Positions 1 through 8,446 of a DNA stretch of 64,000 bases are shown here, in pieces. Below the pieces are notes generated by a model that made no database searches, was not told where the DNA came from, and saw nothing but the letters and a program-made list of their open reading frames with translations. The position numbers were made by a program, and so were the translations under genes. The stretch comes from Alphaproteobacteria bacterium (lineage in GTDB: Bacteria > Pseudomonadota > Alphaproteobacteria > Micropepsales > Micropepsaceae). The stretch spans positions 99,690 to 163,689 of the forward strand of contig JAGWJY010000001.1 of the NCBI GenBank assembly GCA_028865545.1, written 5' to 3'. Position 1 is the stretch's first letter. Every line of letters begins with the position of its first letter.

Positions 1-136
1 GGTCTCCTGGCGCGACTACGACCGCCGCTACGACCGGGACCGCAGCGCGTATTACCGCCGCGACGACAACCGCTACCGGCATTGGGTCTGCGATGAAGAC
101 GGTGACCGTTGCCATTGGTCCTATGACAGCTGGTGA
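1..136 (+). CDS. small Asp/Tyr/Arg-rich secreted protein, 3' end only
   Basis: The window opens inside a gene read in the frame starting at base 2 and stopping at the TGA at 134-136. The visible 44 residues are rich in Arg, Asp and Tyr and end with VCDEDGDRCHWSYDSW. The next gene ends with nearly the same block (TCDSDGDNCHWSYRD), so the two are tandem paralogues about 20 bp apart and probably co-transcribed. By analogy the missing N-terminus should carry a lipoprotein signal. Function is unknown. The paired Cys residues and acidic loops could bind metal, but that is only a guess. Confidence 0.7.
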   Translation, partial: VSWRDYDRRYDRDRSAYYRRDDNRYRHWVCDEDGDRCHWSYDSW

Positions 137-157
137 ACATAGCGAAGGAGAAACCCC

Positions 158-394
158 ATGCATTTTTCCAAGACGCTGAAGACCGCCGCTGTGGCGGCAA
201 GCCTGCTCGGACTGGGCGCGCTCGCGGGCTGTGCTCCGCCGGGCTATTACGACCATGACGGCAACTGGCACGACGGGTATTACCGCCGCTATGACGGCGA
301 CCATGACGGCTACTACCATCGCGACGGCGACCGCGACCGCCGCTGGACCTGCGACAGCGACGGCGACAACTGCCACTGGTCCTACCGCGACTGA
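158..394 (+). CDS. small Tyr/Asp/His-rich lipoprotein
   Basis: A 78-residue protein with a clear lipoprotein signal: MHFSKTLKTAA, a hydrophobic run, then the lipobox LAGC, placing the lipidated Cys near residue 25. The mature part is a low-complexity stretch of YYDHDG / RYDGDHDG units followed by the conserved end WTCDSDGDNCHWSYRD. The ATG follows a GAAGGAG ribosome site. It is a tandem paralogue of the truncated gene before it, and its N-terminus resembles that of the lipoprotein at 7493. It should be anchored in the membrane facing the periplasm. I do not recognise a named family. Confidence 0.75.
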   Translation: MHFSKTLKTAAVAASLLGLGALAGCAPPGYYDHDGNWHDGYYRRYDGDHDGYYHRDGDRDRRWTCDSDGDNCHWSYRD

Positions 395-518
395 CCTCGA
401 CGGGGGCGGCGCCGGCCGGCGCGCCGCCCTCTTTTTAACGATTCGAAATCTCTCTAGCCGCAGGGCTCTCCCTGTGGTCTGATCCGCGCGCACAGACTCG
501 AGCCGGGGGGCCCAGTTC

Positions 519-1142
519 ATGAGCAGCGCCGCACAACGCATTCCCCATGACCGCGTACGATGGGGCTTCTTCCTTCTGCTGGCGGCGAGCGTCCTGCTCG
601 TCCTCTATGTGGACGAACGTTTCCTCATCAATCCGCGCGACGCCGAATGGACGCATATCGCGCCCTTCAAATGGCTGCTGCTGGTGCACGGGCTGTGCGG
701 CGCCACCGCGCTGTGCACCGGCCCCTTCCAGTTCTCCGATACGCTGCGCCGCAACCACATCACCCTGCACCGCTGGCTGGGACGCACCTATGTCGGCGCC
801 ATCTTCATCGCCGCGCCGATGGCCTGGTACATCGGCACCCATTTCGAACAGCCGCTGCTCGCCGCCGAGCAGCCGGCGCAGGCGGGCGGCTGGCTGCTCT
901 GCACCATCATGGCGCTGATCTGCGTGCTGCGCGGCAACATCCCGGCGCACAAGACCTGGATGATGAAGAGCTATTGCTTCTGCATGGTCTTCGTCGCCTC
1001 CCGCGTGCCCGACGCCTTCAATGTGCAATGGACCGACGCGGTCCTCAGCACCTTCCTCTGGTATCTGCTCTTCGCCGCGCTGGTCGGCCCCGACATCGTG
1101 CTGACGGCGCGCGATCTGTGGCGCAAGCGGCGGCGGGCCTGA
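519..1142 (+). CDS. DUF2306 family membrane protein
   Basis: A 207-residue integral membrane protein with four or more hydrophobic segments. After the first segment it has the layout of DUF2306 proteins: an LVHGLCGATALCTGPFQF segment, then HRWLGRTYVGAIF with paired His residues, and later histidine-poor helices around KTWMMKSYCFCMVF. The biochemical role of the family is not established; conserved His in the helices suggests a metal or cofactor site. It follows the lipoprotein gene by about 125 bp on the same strand, with no sign of translational coupling. Confidence 0.75.
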   Translation: MSSAAQRIPHDRVRWGFFLLLAASVLLVLYVDERFLINPRDAEWTHIAPFKWLLLVHGLCGATALCTGPFQFSDTLRRNHITLHRWLGRTYVGAIFIAAPMAWYIGTHFEQPLLAAEQPAQAGGWLLCTIMALICVLRGNIPAHKTWMMKSYCFCMVFVASRVPDAFNVQWTDAVLSTFLWYLLFAALVGPDIVLTARDLWRKRRRA

Positions 1143-1670
1143 GGCGCCACAAAGTCTGGGATTCGCGCGCAACACCCCCACCTCTATTTGTTTTCGACAT
1201 TTTGAGGGGGGTAGGGGAGGTTGTTTTCAAAATTTTCGTGTCCCCCTCCCTGCGTCGCCCGCGCCGCGGGAGGTTGTTTTCAAAATTTCGCACGGTGTCC
1301 CCCTCCTTCGCCGACGGCGCGCCGCAAGCATCACGCGACTCATCATTCTAAGGCCGGTTCGGCGGAGCGGGATAAGTTGCGACGTCCGGTGCTAACATGT
1401 TGAGGCGATGGAGCATCCCGCTGCGCGCGGCGAGGGATAAGGTTTGCCGAGGCCGCCGGCGCCCGGCTCGACGGGAAGGCGACGTGCAGGCTGCCCTGCG
1501 AATGATCGCCGGTCCCCATGTCCGCCCGACGGTAGCCGTGCCGTCTGCAGGCGTTGGACCATCGTGTTCCGGGTCCCACGGATTGGCGGAACCATGCAAC
1601 ACCGCCGCCCCTGCGGCACTTAAGTCTTTGGCAACCACAATCAGGCATTGTGCGCCCGAAGGGGCCCTTA
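1143..1670. other. intergenic stretch with tandem palindromic repeat
   Basis: No convincing gene lies here. The left part (about 1186-1310) holds repeated GGGAGGTTGTTTTCAAAA...CCCCCTCC modules described separately. The rest, 1311-1670, is GC-rich and open in several frames on both strands, but none of these frames has a ribosome site or recognisable protein. It must contain the promoter of the histidine kinase gene that starts at 1671. Confidence 0.5.
1186..1310. repeat. intergenic palindromic repeat, two close copies plus a diverged third
   Basis: A module of GGGAGGTTGTTTTCAAAA, a few T/C/G bases and GTGTCCCCCTCC occurs at 1215-1248 and again at 1268-1306. Each copy can fold because the GGGGAGG end pairs with the CCCCCTCC end around the AT-rich centre. 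A diverged relative (CCCCCACCTC...TTTTGAGGGGGG) lies just upstream at about 1186-1212. Such CCTCCC/GGGAGG-ended elements recur in this window (12585, 25111, 36695). Confidence 0.6.
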
Positions 1671-3806
1671 ATGTTCAAATGGCTCACGCTATTTCTCGCC
1701 CTTGTTGTCCTCCGCATAAGCCCCGCTTACGCGGACCAAGCTGCACGGCCTACCGGCTCCATAGACAAACCGGGTTGGACGGAATTCGACGGCCTCGTGG
1801 CATATGCCAAGAAGACAATGATGGCGGACCCCAAATCTGCCCTCGACAAAGCGCGCGGCGCCACCGCTTTCGCACAACGACAACCGGTTTCTCCAGGTCA
1901 ACAACAAGCGCTCGCGACGGCACTCTGGCTGGAAGCCGAAGCCCTGACGCGGGTCAACCAAGTACCTCAAGCCCGCGTGGCGGTCGTTCAAGCGATCAAG
2001 ATCGCGTCCAGCGACGGCAAGATTACCAAACTTGACGGAGACCTTGCTCTGACGCGTGCTCGCGTTGCCGACAATGACGGCGATGTAGAGCTGGCGCTGA
2101 AGAGTTATCAGAAGGCCTACGACATTTTCGTCAAGATCGGGCAGCCGCGCGGTCAATCGATGGCGTTACAGGGTTTAGGAAGCATTTATGAAGAGGCACA
2201 TGATCTTCCGCGGGAAATTTATTACTACAAAGAGGCAGCCCAGGTCTATTCAGCAGAACCCGTGATGCAACTCACCATCGCGAACTATGTGGGGTTTGCG
2301 TTGCATCAGGCCGGACGGTACGAGGAGGCTCTCACGGAATTCAGAAGGGCGCTGACGATTGCCATTGCGTTGAAAAGTCCGTACCTCGAAGCCCGTATTC
2401 TCACCAACATCGCCGACACATACGCAAAGCTTCATAACTTGTCCGCTGCACAAAGTGCGGCGAACCAGGCCCTGAAACTGCTCGGAAATGACGACAAGTT
2501 CGGTTGGACCCCATTCGCTTGGGGCATCAAGGCCGAAATCGAATTCGATCGCGGGGCATTGGCTCGTGCGACCGATGATTTGGCAAAGGCGTTCCGCGGC
2601 GTGGATCTCACCAAGACCATTGCCCCCTTTCGCGATATGCACGAGATCGCGTACAAGGTCTATCGTGCAACGGGGAACTATCCGCTGGCCCTGGCGCATC
2701 TGGAAGCCCTCAAACGTCTCGACGACGAAGGGCACTCGTTGACGGCGTCGGCAAATCTTGCGCTGATGAGCGCCCGCTTCGACTTCGCGAACCAAAAGCT
2801 GCAAATCGAACATCTCAAGACCGAACAACTCCAGCGCGACGCCAGTCTCAGAGCGTCTCGGTTCGCAACGCTAGGGGTTGTTCTCCTTAGCCTGATATTG
2901 GTCGCGGTCTTGATCATCATTTGGATCAGCTGGCGTCATCGCTTGCTCGGCGAGCACCGCGACGCCATCAGCAAGGCCAATACGGAACTCACGCGGACAC
3001 TCGGCGAGCGCGACCTGGAGATTGAGCGCCGGATCGAGACGGAATGCCGATTGCGGGACGCGAAGGAGGCTGCCGAGCAGGCCAGCGGCGCCAAGACCAA
3101 GTTCCTTGCCACCATGAGCCACGAACTGCGCACGCCACTCAACGCCATCATCGGCTTCGCCGACATCATCTCTTTGGGCGTCGTCGCTCCGGCGAAGGCT
3201 CAGGAGTATAGTGCCGATATCAGCGCGGGCGGACGCAGGCTACTCGCGATCCTCAGCGACATTTTGGATACGACGAATCTCGAAGCAGGCAAAATCTCAT
3301 TGTCAGAGGACGAACTTGTCCTCGGCGAGATTATTGAAGGCGCGTTGGCAAACATCGGCAACCAGGTCGCCGGCAAGCAGCTCTCGGTTATCGGAGACCG
3401 CGGTTCACGCGTCCGGGGAGATGCCGAACGGTTGGTTCAGATAGTGCAGAACCTCGTATCGAACGCCGCAAAGTTCACGGCGCCTGGCGGGCGAATTGAA
3501 ATTGGGCTTGCGTGCGCAAAAGACGGCGGCGTGGATGTCACGATTTGCGATGACGGCATCGGAATTCCGGCCGAGCAGTTGGAGCGTATCGTGGAGCCGT
3601 TCGGCCAGGTCGCTGGGGTCTATGCTCGTGCGCAAGGCGGGGCGGGCTTGGGGCTGGCCATCGTCAAGTCCCTGGTCGCGCTGCACGGTGGAACGTTGAC
3701 CATCACCAGCGAGCCCGCCAAAGGAACCTCGGTTTTGGTTCATCTCCCTGCCGCACGGGTCCTGCCTCAACGCGCAGAACCGGCCCCGGTCGAAGCTCAG
3801 GGTTAG
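1671..3806 (+). CDS. TPR-containing sensor histidine kinase
   Basis: A 711-residue kinase. I start at the ATG at 1671, which has GAAGGGG upstream and gives a signal peptide (MFKWLTLFLALVVL...AYA); the frame is open a further 39 codons upstream without such support. Residues about 30-390 are TPR-like helical repeats predicted to lie outside the cytoplasm. A single membrane helix follows (about 398-421), then a coiled coil. The HisKA motif MSHELRTPLNAIIGF has the phospho-acceptor near His484. The ATPase domain has its N box (NLVSNAAKF), G1 (DDGIGIP) and G2 (GAGLGLA). No response regulator is adjacent. The secreted protease gene follows 150 bp downstream on the same strand, so the two may be functionally linked; this is inferred from position. 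Confidence 0.9.
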   Translation: MFKWLTLFLALVVLRISPAYADQAARPTGSIDKPGWTEFDGLVAYAKKTMMADPKSALDKARGATAFAQRQPVSPGQQQALATALWLEAEALTRVNQVPQARVAVVQAIKIASSDGKITKLDGDLALTRARVADNDGDVELALKSYQKAYDIFVKIGQPRGQSMALQGLGSIYEEAHDLPREIYYYKEAAQVYSAEPVMQLTIANYVGFALHQAGRYEEALTEFRRALTIAIALKSPYLEARILTNIADTYAKLHNLSAAQSAANQALKLLGNDDKFGWTPFAWGIKAEIEFDRGALARATDDLAKAFRGVDLTKTIAPFRDMHEIAYKVYRATGNYPLALAHLEALKRLDDEGHSLTASANLALMSARFDFANQKLQIEHLKTEQLQRDASLRASRFATLGVVLLSLILVAVLIIIWISWRHRLLGEHRDAISKANTELTRTLGERDLEIERRIETECRLRDAKEAAEQASGAKTKFLATMSHELRTPLNAIIGFADIISLGVVAPAKAQEYSADISAGGRRLLAILSDILDTTNLEAGKISLSEDELVLGEIIEGALANIGNQVAGKQLSVIGDRGSRVRGDAERLVQIVQNLVSNAAKFTAPGGRIEIGLACAKDGGVDVTICDDGIGIPAEQLERIVEPFGQVAGVYARAQGGAGLGLAIVKSLVALHGGTLTITSEPAKGTSVLVHLPAARVLPQRAEPAPVEAQG

Positions 3807-3874
3807 CGTTCGAACCGCCGCACGTAATGGTTTCCGTGCAAGGTTCCGTTAACTCGAATGACCAATCCCTCTCC

Positions 3875-3895
3875 GCTCTAGGAAAAATTTAGAGC
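3875..3895 (+). terminator. possible terminator hairpin after the kinase gene
   Basis: GCTCTA and TAGAGC (6-bp arms, 9-nt AT-rich loop) are followed by CTTTTAAT. It sits 70 bp after the kinase stop and 60 bp before the protease start. The stem is short, so it could instead be part of the protease promoter region. Confidence 0.35.
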
Positions 3896-3955
3896 CTTTT
3901 AATACGTACGACACATGCTGGTACTCGCAAAAAGATATTCCGTGGTGGGCGCGCC

Positions 3956-6901
3956 ATGCTTCGAAAATCCTTGCTGAATGGTATCGTTCTCGGGATTTCT
4001 CTGGTCAGTAGCGCGGCGCTCGCCGCCACACCGTCGATCAGCACGCTGTCAGCGCAAGACGCGCCGGTCCGTCAGTTCTACGGCGGGATCAATCCGTTCT
4101 ACGGCGGCATCAACCCCTTCTACGGTGGGATCAATCCGTTCTACGGCGGCATCAACCCCTTCTACGGTGGGATCAATCCGTTCTACGGCGGCATCAACCC
4201 CTTCTATGGGAAGATCAGCCCATTCTGGGGGGACAACACCCAGTACTGGGGCAAAATCAACCCGTTCTCGGGCTCGATCGCTCCGGCGTACGGCAGTGTC
4301 GATCCGTTCTGGGGCAACATAAGTCCGTTCACCAGCACCGACAGTTCTCTTTGGGCAACGATCTCGCCCTACTGGCGAAGCGCGGGTCCCCAATGGGGCA
4401 ACATCAATCTGGCGTGGGCCAATCTGGAGGCAACCAACGCATCGAATTATTCGGGCCTGCAACAGCAACTGCAAGGCTTCATTGCTAACGCCCAGGCTGT
4501 CTGGGGCACGGCTGTCCAGAAAGCGACGAAACAGAGCTTCATGGACGGTTTCGCGACGCCGTTGCTCGCCAAGTTCGGCATCGATCCAAACAATTCTGCT
4601 TCACTTGCCAACGTCGACGCCTATACGCGCTCGGCCTTCTTCATGGCCTGGTACGACGGCCTGATGGCCTACTCCGGCGCGCCTCGTGTCGATTGGTGGA
4701 TGGGCTCGGTCGATTGGACGCCGCTGCTGACCCAAATTCAGGACACAGGCGCGAAGGCAACGGTCGGCGTGCTCGATTCCACGTTCAATCACAATGGCAC
4801 CGGCGTTCAGAATGTAACACTGATCGGCGGCTACAACATGTACGTGAACGATCACGGGGCCGCCGTCGCCAGCCTCATTGCGTCCCCGCCCACGGCCGGA
4901 GGTGCCATGGGAATCGCGCCGAATTCGCATGTCTTAATCTATAATCCCTTCGATGCGACGGGCACGGCGAGTTGGACCGACGTCACCGCGGGCATCGATG
5001 CGCTGTACGCCAAGGGCGCCTATGTCATCAACGCGTCGCTGGGTGTGCCGGGGTCGGTGCTGTCTCCCGAATGGGCGAACATCATGACCAGCCCGCTGGT
5101 GAATAAGAACGGCCAGACGATGGTCCTGGTGAAGGCCGCCGGCAACGACGGCGTGATGCAAACGGCGAACGTACCCTGGATCGGCAATCAAGCGCCGAAC
5201 AATCTCATCTTGGTGGGTTCGGTCGGCGTCGACGGCGTAATATCTCCGTTCTCCAACACGCCGGGCAATGCTTGCATTCTGATCAATGGCTTATGCCAGG
5301 AACAGAACAAGTTGAAGTACCACTTCATCGTGGCACCCGGCGAGAACATCTTGGTGTCCGACAATAATGGCGGCACGACCCGGATGACCGGCACGTCCTT
5401 TGCCGCGCCGTTGGTGTCCGGTGCAATCGCGCTGCTGCAGGATCGCTGGCCCTGGCTGACAAAATATCCGGCCGAAACCGTCCAGATCATCTTCCAATCA
5501 GCACGCGATCTTGGTGCGCCGGGCGTCGACCCCATCTATGGCTGGGGTGAACTCGATGTTGCGGCAAGTCAGGCACCGCTCAACTTCAACAACCTCGTTG
5601 TCTATCAACCAGGGGCGAACCCCAATAATCAGTACAATCCAACATGGTCGATGGCCAGTCTGAGGTCCTCGCTATTAGACCCAGGGCAGCTCAGCCTATG
5701 GCAGCAGAATTCCGCCTACATCGTCGCGTTCGAAACGATCGGCGCGACATACCGGGATTTCGACATACCGCTGAGTTCACTCTTGACCGGTAAGAGGCTG
5801 TATAACGGGAGCGGATCAAACCCGTTCCAGTCATATCTCTATCAACGGTTGATCGATTGGGCGAAAGGTGGGAGCGCCCTAAGCTTCGATTCGCGGTCCC
5901 GCCAGGCTGTCGACAACAACTGGGTTCTGAGCATGACCGCGACGCTGTCCTCCCCGGACGAGATTCGCAGTGATGGACTGCCAATGCATCAGGAATTCGC
6001 CGCCTACAACCGCAAGGCGGGAATAGGTCTGCGCTTCGGCGAAGGCAGCGGGACTCATGCGCTGAACGACGCAAGCGGCTTTTCGCTTCGCTCGGATCTA
6101 GATCCGTCAACTGGCGGCGTCAACCCAATCCTCGGGTTCGCGTCCGGTGGAATCTACGGCAGTGCCGACATCGTCGTGGGCGGCAAAGCCCGTTTCAGTG
6201 TCGGATTCACGCAGAAGACCGACGACCATACGTACATCGACCCTACCTTCGGGCCTATCCGTGCCGAACAGCTTGCCCCTAACCACTCGTTTGCGTCCGT
6301 TGTCGCAGTCGATTACGACGTGGCCAAAGGCATCGAGCTGAACGCATCCCACACCATGTTGCGCGAGGGGGATGGCTTGCTCGGTTCGCAGGGCAGCGGC
6401 TTCTTCGACATGGCCGGAGGCACGGATACCACGGCGACGACGATCGGCGCGAGGCTCGCACCTGCCGCAGATTGGAAGATTTTCGGATCGGCCACTCTGG
6501 CCCGTAGTGCCGCCCCGCGCTTCGGCAATTCTGCACTCTCGTTCACGGCAGGAGGTTTGACTTCGACCGCGTATGAACTCGCTGCTGCGAAGACCGGCCT
6601 GTTCGCGGAGCACGATCAGATGCGTCTCTCGATCGCGCAGCCGCTTCATATCGAGAGCGGAGGCATTCAGTACCAGTCGCTGCAGGTCGTCGACCGGCAA
6701 ACGGGCGCGCTTGGTCTCGTCAACGAAAACTGGAGTGTCTCCGGCCGGCGTGAATACCGCATGGAGGCACTCTATGCGTTGCCGGTTCTGGAAGGGCACG
6801 GAGAAGTCAGGGGCTACGGGCTTGTGGACCTCAATCCGTCTACCAGCACCAGCCAGACGCCTGAGCTTGCGGTCGGACTCCAGTTCCGACTCGGCGTGTA
6901 G
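3956..6901 (+). CDS. secreted S8 (subtilisin-type) protease with heptad repeats and beta-barrel-like C-terminus
   Basis: A 981-residue exported protein. A signal peptide (to about residue 23, ALA-A) is followed at 41-159 by a heptad array: six perfect FYGGINP units, then diverged units such as FWGNISP and YWGKINP. A helical stretch leads to an S8 catalytic domain. The triad is visible as Asp274 (VGVLDS), His300 (NDHGAAVASLIAS) and Ser481 (GTSFAAPLVSG), with Asn397 (AAGND) for the oxyanion hole. From about 640 to the end (GLQFRLGV) the protein alternates short beta-like strands with loops, as in autotransporter barrels, so it may be self-secreted to the surface. The final residue is Val, not the usual Phe, so the barrel call is tentative. 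The repeats could bind a ligand or cell wall, or act as a stalk. Confidence 0.88.
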   Translation: MLRKSLLNGIVLGISLVSSAALAATPSISTLSAQDAPVRQFYGGINPFYGGINPFYGGINPFYGGINPFYGGINPFYGGINPFYGKISPFWGDNTQYWGKINPFSGSIAPAYGSVDPFWGNISPFTSTDSSLWATISPYWRSAGPQWGNINLAWANLEATNASNYSGLQQQLQGFIANAQAVWGTAVQKATKQSFMDGFATPLLAKFGIDPNNSASLANVDAYTRSAFFMAWYDGLMAYSGAPRVDWWMGSVDWTPLLTQIQDTGAKATVGVLDSTFNHNGTGVQNVTLIGGYNMYVNDHGAAVASLIASPPTAGGAMGIAPNSHVLIYNPFDATGTASWTDVTAGIDALYAKGAYVINASLGVPGSVLSPEWANIMTSPLVNKNGQTMVLVKAAGNDGVMQTANVPWIGNQAPNNLILVGSVGVDGVISPFSNTPGNACILINGLCQEQNKLKYHFIVAPGENILVSDNNGGTTRMTGTSFAAPLVSGAIALLQDRWPWLTKYPAETVQIIFQSARDLGAPGVDPIYGWGELDVAASQAPLNFNNLVVYQPGANPNNQYNPTWSMASLRSSLLDPGQLSLWQQNSAYIVAFETIGATYRDFDIPLSSLLTGKRLYNGSGSNPFQSYLYQRLIDWAKGGSALSFDSRSRQAVDNNWVLSMTATLSSPDEIRSDGLPMHQEFAAYNRKAGIGLRFGEGSGTHALNDASGFSLRSDLDPSTGGVNPILGFASGGIYGSADIVVGGKARFSVGFTQKTDDHTYIDPTFGPIRAEQLAPNHSFASVVAVDYDVAKGIELNASHTMLREGDGLLGSQGSGFFDMAGGTDTTATTIGARLAPAADWKIFGSATLARSAAPRFGNSALSFTAGGLTSTAYELAAAKTGLFAEHDQMRLSIAQPLHIESGGIQYQSLQVVDRQTGALGLVNENWSVSGRREYRMEALYALPVLEGHGEVRGYGLVDLNPSTSTSQTPELAVGLQFRLGV
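4076..4201 (+). repeat. 21-bp coding repeat with 42-bp higher-order period
   Basis: Six 21-bp units each encode FYGGINP. Odd units use GGG ATC AAT CCG and even units GGC ATC AAC CCC, so the true duplicated unit is 42 bp, present three times almost without change. Diverged heptads continue to about 4430. The homogeneous core suggests recent expansion by slippage or unequal exchange, and copy number probably varies between strains. Confidence 0.95.
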
Positions 6902-7008
6902 GAGAGCGATGTCGCGGATGTGAACTTGGTTGTGTTTATTCAAACGTAGCGTGACATGCTTTTTTGGGCGGCCATTCTGCCTTTGTTCGCGACATGAATC
7001 TGTTCTTG

Positions 7009-7039
7009 CTGGAGAGGCGCCGCATCCGCGCCTCTCCAG
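7009..7039. terminator. perfect 12-bp hairpin between the protease gene and next gene
   Basis: CTGGAGAGGCGC pairs with GCGCCTCTCCAG around a 7-nt loop. It lies 108 bp after the protease stop. There is no T-run after it on either strand, so it may be a factor-dependent terminator or 3'-end stabiliser. A second inverted pair (TTTCCGTCC 7051-7059, GGACGGAAA 7084-7092) follows. The 6902-7144 spacer holds nothing else I recognise. Confidence 0.45.
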
Positions 7040-7144
7040 GTCTCCCAAGATTTCCGTCCTACTTCACATTGAAATGCAGCGTCGGACGGAAATTCGCGCC
7101 CGGCGCCCGCCATGCTATGCTGGCGCGGGGCAATGGGGGCCATC

Positions 7145-7474
7145 ATGCGCAAAGCGTTCGCATTCGCGATCTGCGGCTTGCTGGCCTCCGCCGGTATCGC
7201 CGTGGCGCAGGACACCGTCGACGAAAGCCTGAGCGCCTTCGTGACACGCTGCCGGACGGCGCAGGCGGAATGCATGAGCGACCTATCGAACGGCTTTCTG
7301 GCGGCCCGGGGCATGAAGACGATCTGCCCGCCCGCCGCTCTTTCGGCGGACGACGCGGCGCGCCGCGAGATGGCCTGGCTGCACAACGCCGCCGCCAATG
7401 CCGCGCTCGCCCAGGGCAAGGAGATCGACGCCGAATGGAAGGCGCTGCACACGCTGTGGCCGTGTCCGCATTAA
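7145..7474 (+). CDS. small exported Rap1a/Tai-like protein
   Basis: Starting at the ATG at 7145 gives a 109-residue protein with a clean signal peptide (MRKAFAFAICGLLASAGIAVAQ); an in-frame ATG lies 33 bp upstream. The mature part has the pattern of the Rap1a/Tai immunity-like family: Cys-x6-Cys near the start, a GFLAARG segment, ICPPAALS, then a helix MAWLHNAAA and a terminal LWPC. Family members include periplasmic immunity proteins against type VI secretion amidases, but many relatives are solitary with unknown roles, and no T6SS effector is nearby. I call the family only. It is followed closely by the lipoprotein at 7493. Confidence 0.55.
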   Translation: MRKAFAFAICGLLASAGIAVAQDTVDESLSAFVTRCRTAQAECMSDLSNGFLAARGMKTICPPAALSADDAARREMAWLHNAAANAALAQGKEIDAEWKALHTLWPCPH

Positions 7475-7492
7475 CGCAGGGAGGAAAGCATC

Positions 7493-7801
7493 ATGCATCT
7501 CTCGAAGGCATTGAAGATCGCGGCCTGCGCCGCCGCATTGGGGGCGCTGGCGGGGTGCGCCCCGGGCTACTGCGCCTATAACGACTGCTCCGGCGGCTAT
7601 TACGGCGGCGGCTACGACAACGGCTATTACGGCAACCACCACGACCATGACGGCGATCGCGGCGACAATGGCGGTTATCGCGACGGCGGCGGGCGTGACG
7701 GCGGGGGGCATGACCGCGGCGGACACGACCGCGGCGGGCATCGCGATGGCGGCGGACACCATGACGGCCATCACGACGACGACGACAATGGCGGGCACTG
7801 A
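7493..7801 (+). CDS. Gly/His/Asp-rich lipoprotein
   Basis: A 102-residue protein with a lipoprotein signal (MHLSKALKIAACAAALGALAGC; lipidated Cys about residue 22). The mature protein is almost pure low complexity: GGYYGGGYDNGYYG, then many HDRGG / HDGHHDDDD units. The ATG has GGAGGAAAG upstream. Its N-terminus resembles the lipoprotein at 158-394, so the two probably share ancestry. His/Asp repeats suggest metal binding (nickel, zinc or copper) at the cell envelope, but nothing here proves it. It lies between two other exported-protein genes on the same strand, likely one transcript. Confidence 0.7.
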   Translation: MHLSKALKIAACAAALGALAGCAPGYCAYNDCSGGYYGGGYDNGYYGNHHDHDGDRGDNGGYRDGGGRDGGGHDRGGHDRGGHRDGGGHHDGHHDDDDNGGH

Positions 7802-7823
7802 GGAACGGGCAAAGGGAGGAAGC

Positions 7824-8369
7824 ATGAGGATCATGAGGGGCGTTTGGCCGGCCGTTGCGCGCGCGGCGACGCTGGCGGCGGCGTTGGTGCTGTTCGCGGG
7901 CACGGCGGCGCGGGCCGACGGCGATTGGGTGGCGGCGGCGAACGCCGACGGCACTTTTCATTTTCAGGCGCCGGTGCAGCCGACGAGCCAAACGAGCACG
8001 AGCACGGATGCCGGAGTTCCCTATACGCAGACGGTTTACACCGCGGCGTCGGGCGGCCTCATCGTACTCGCCGCCTATGACGTGTATCAGCCGAGCGCCA
8101 ATTACGTGGACCCGAAGCTTGTGCTGAAGGGATTCCTCGACGGCCTCGCCGCCCAGCCGATCTCCAGCGAGGATCAGCCTTACAGCCGCGGACCGAACGA
8201 CGTGCTGCCGGGTCTGACGGCGTCGGCGAAGACCGACCAGCTCACCTGCCATCTGCGCATCGTGGTGGACGGCGTGCACGTCTATTTGCTGGTGGCCTGC
8301 GGCAGGGCCGGCTACGACGTGACGGCCGACATAGACCGGGCCATGGCTTCGTTCGCGATCACGAAATAG
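7824..8369 (+). CDS. secreted protein of unknown function
   Basis: I start at the ATG at 7824, preceded by AAAGGGAGGA at ideal spacing and giving a signal peptide (MRIMRGVWPAVARAATLAAALVLFAGTAARA), 181 residues in all. The mature start ADGDWVAAANADGTFHFQAP resembles the ADSDW...SLDNDPxFxIDVPS start of the two secreted paralogues near 55 kb, suggesting the same fold, a small periplasmic domain with two Cys near the C-terminus. Function is unknown. It probably forms an operon with the lipoprotein 22 bp upstream. Confidence 0.65.
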   Translation: MRIMRGVWPAVARAATLAAALVLFAGTAARADGDWVAAANADGTFHFQAPVQPTSQTSTSTDAGVPYTQTVYTAASGGLIVLAAYDVYQPSANYVDPKLVLKGFLDGLAAQPISSEDQPYSRGPNDVLPGLTASAKTDQLTCHLRIVVDGVHVYLLVACGRAGYDVTADIDRAMASFAITK

Positions 8370-8446
8370 CGCAACGGCCAGTGTACGGGTGACGCTGCGC
8401 GCGATCCGTCGTAAGGAGAAGCGCGAAGCTTCGAGGGACGGACAGG

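Noticed and set aside
4076..4430. Regular 21-bp repeats considered as a CRISPR array
   Set aside because: There are no unique spacers; the repeats are in frame and encode FYGGINP heptads in a secreted protease.
7040..7140. Possible end of a minus-strand gene (frame ending NFRPTLHFNVK-stop near 7068)
   Set aside because: The frame is short, has no start and no recognisable family; a gene remnant is possible but cannot be supported.
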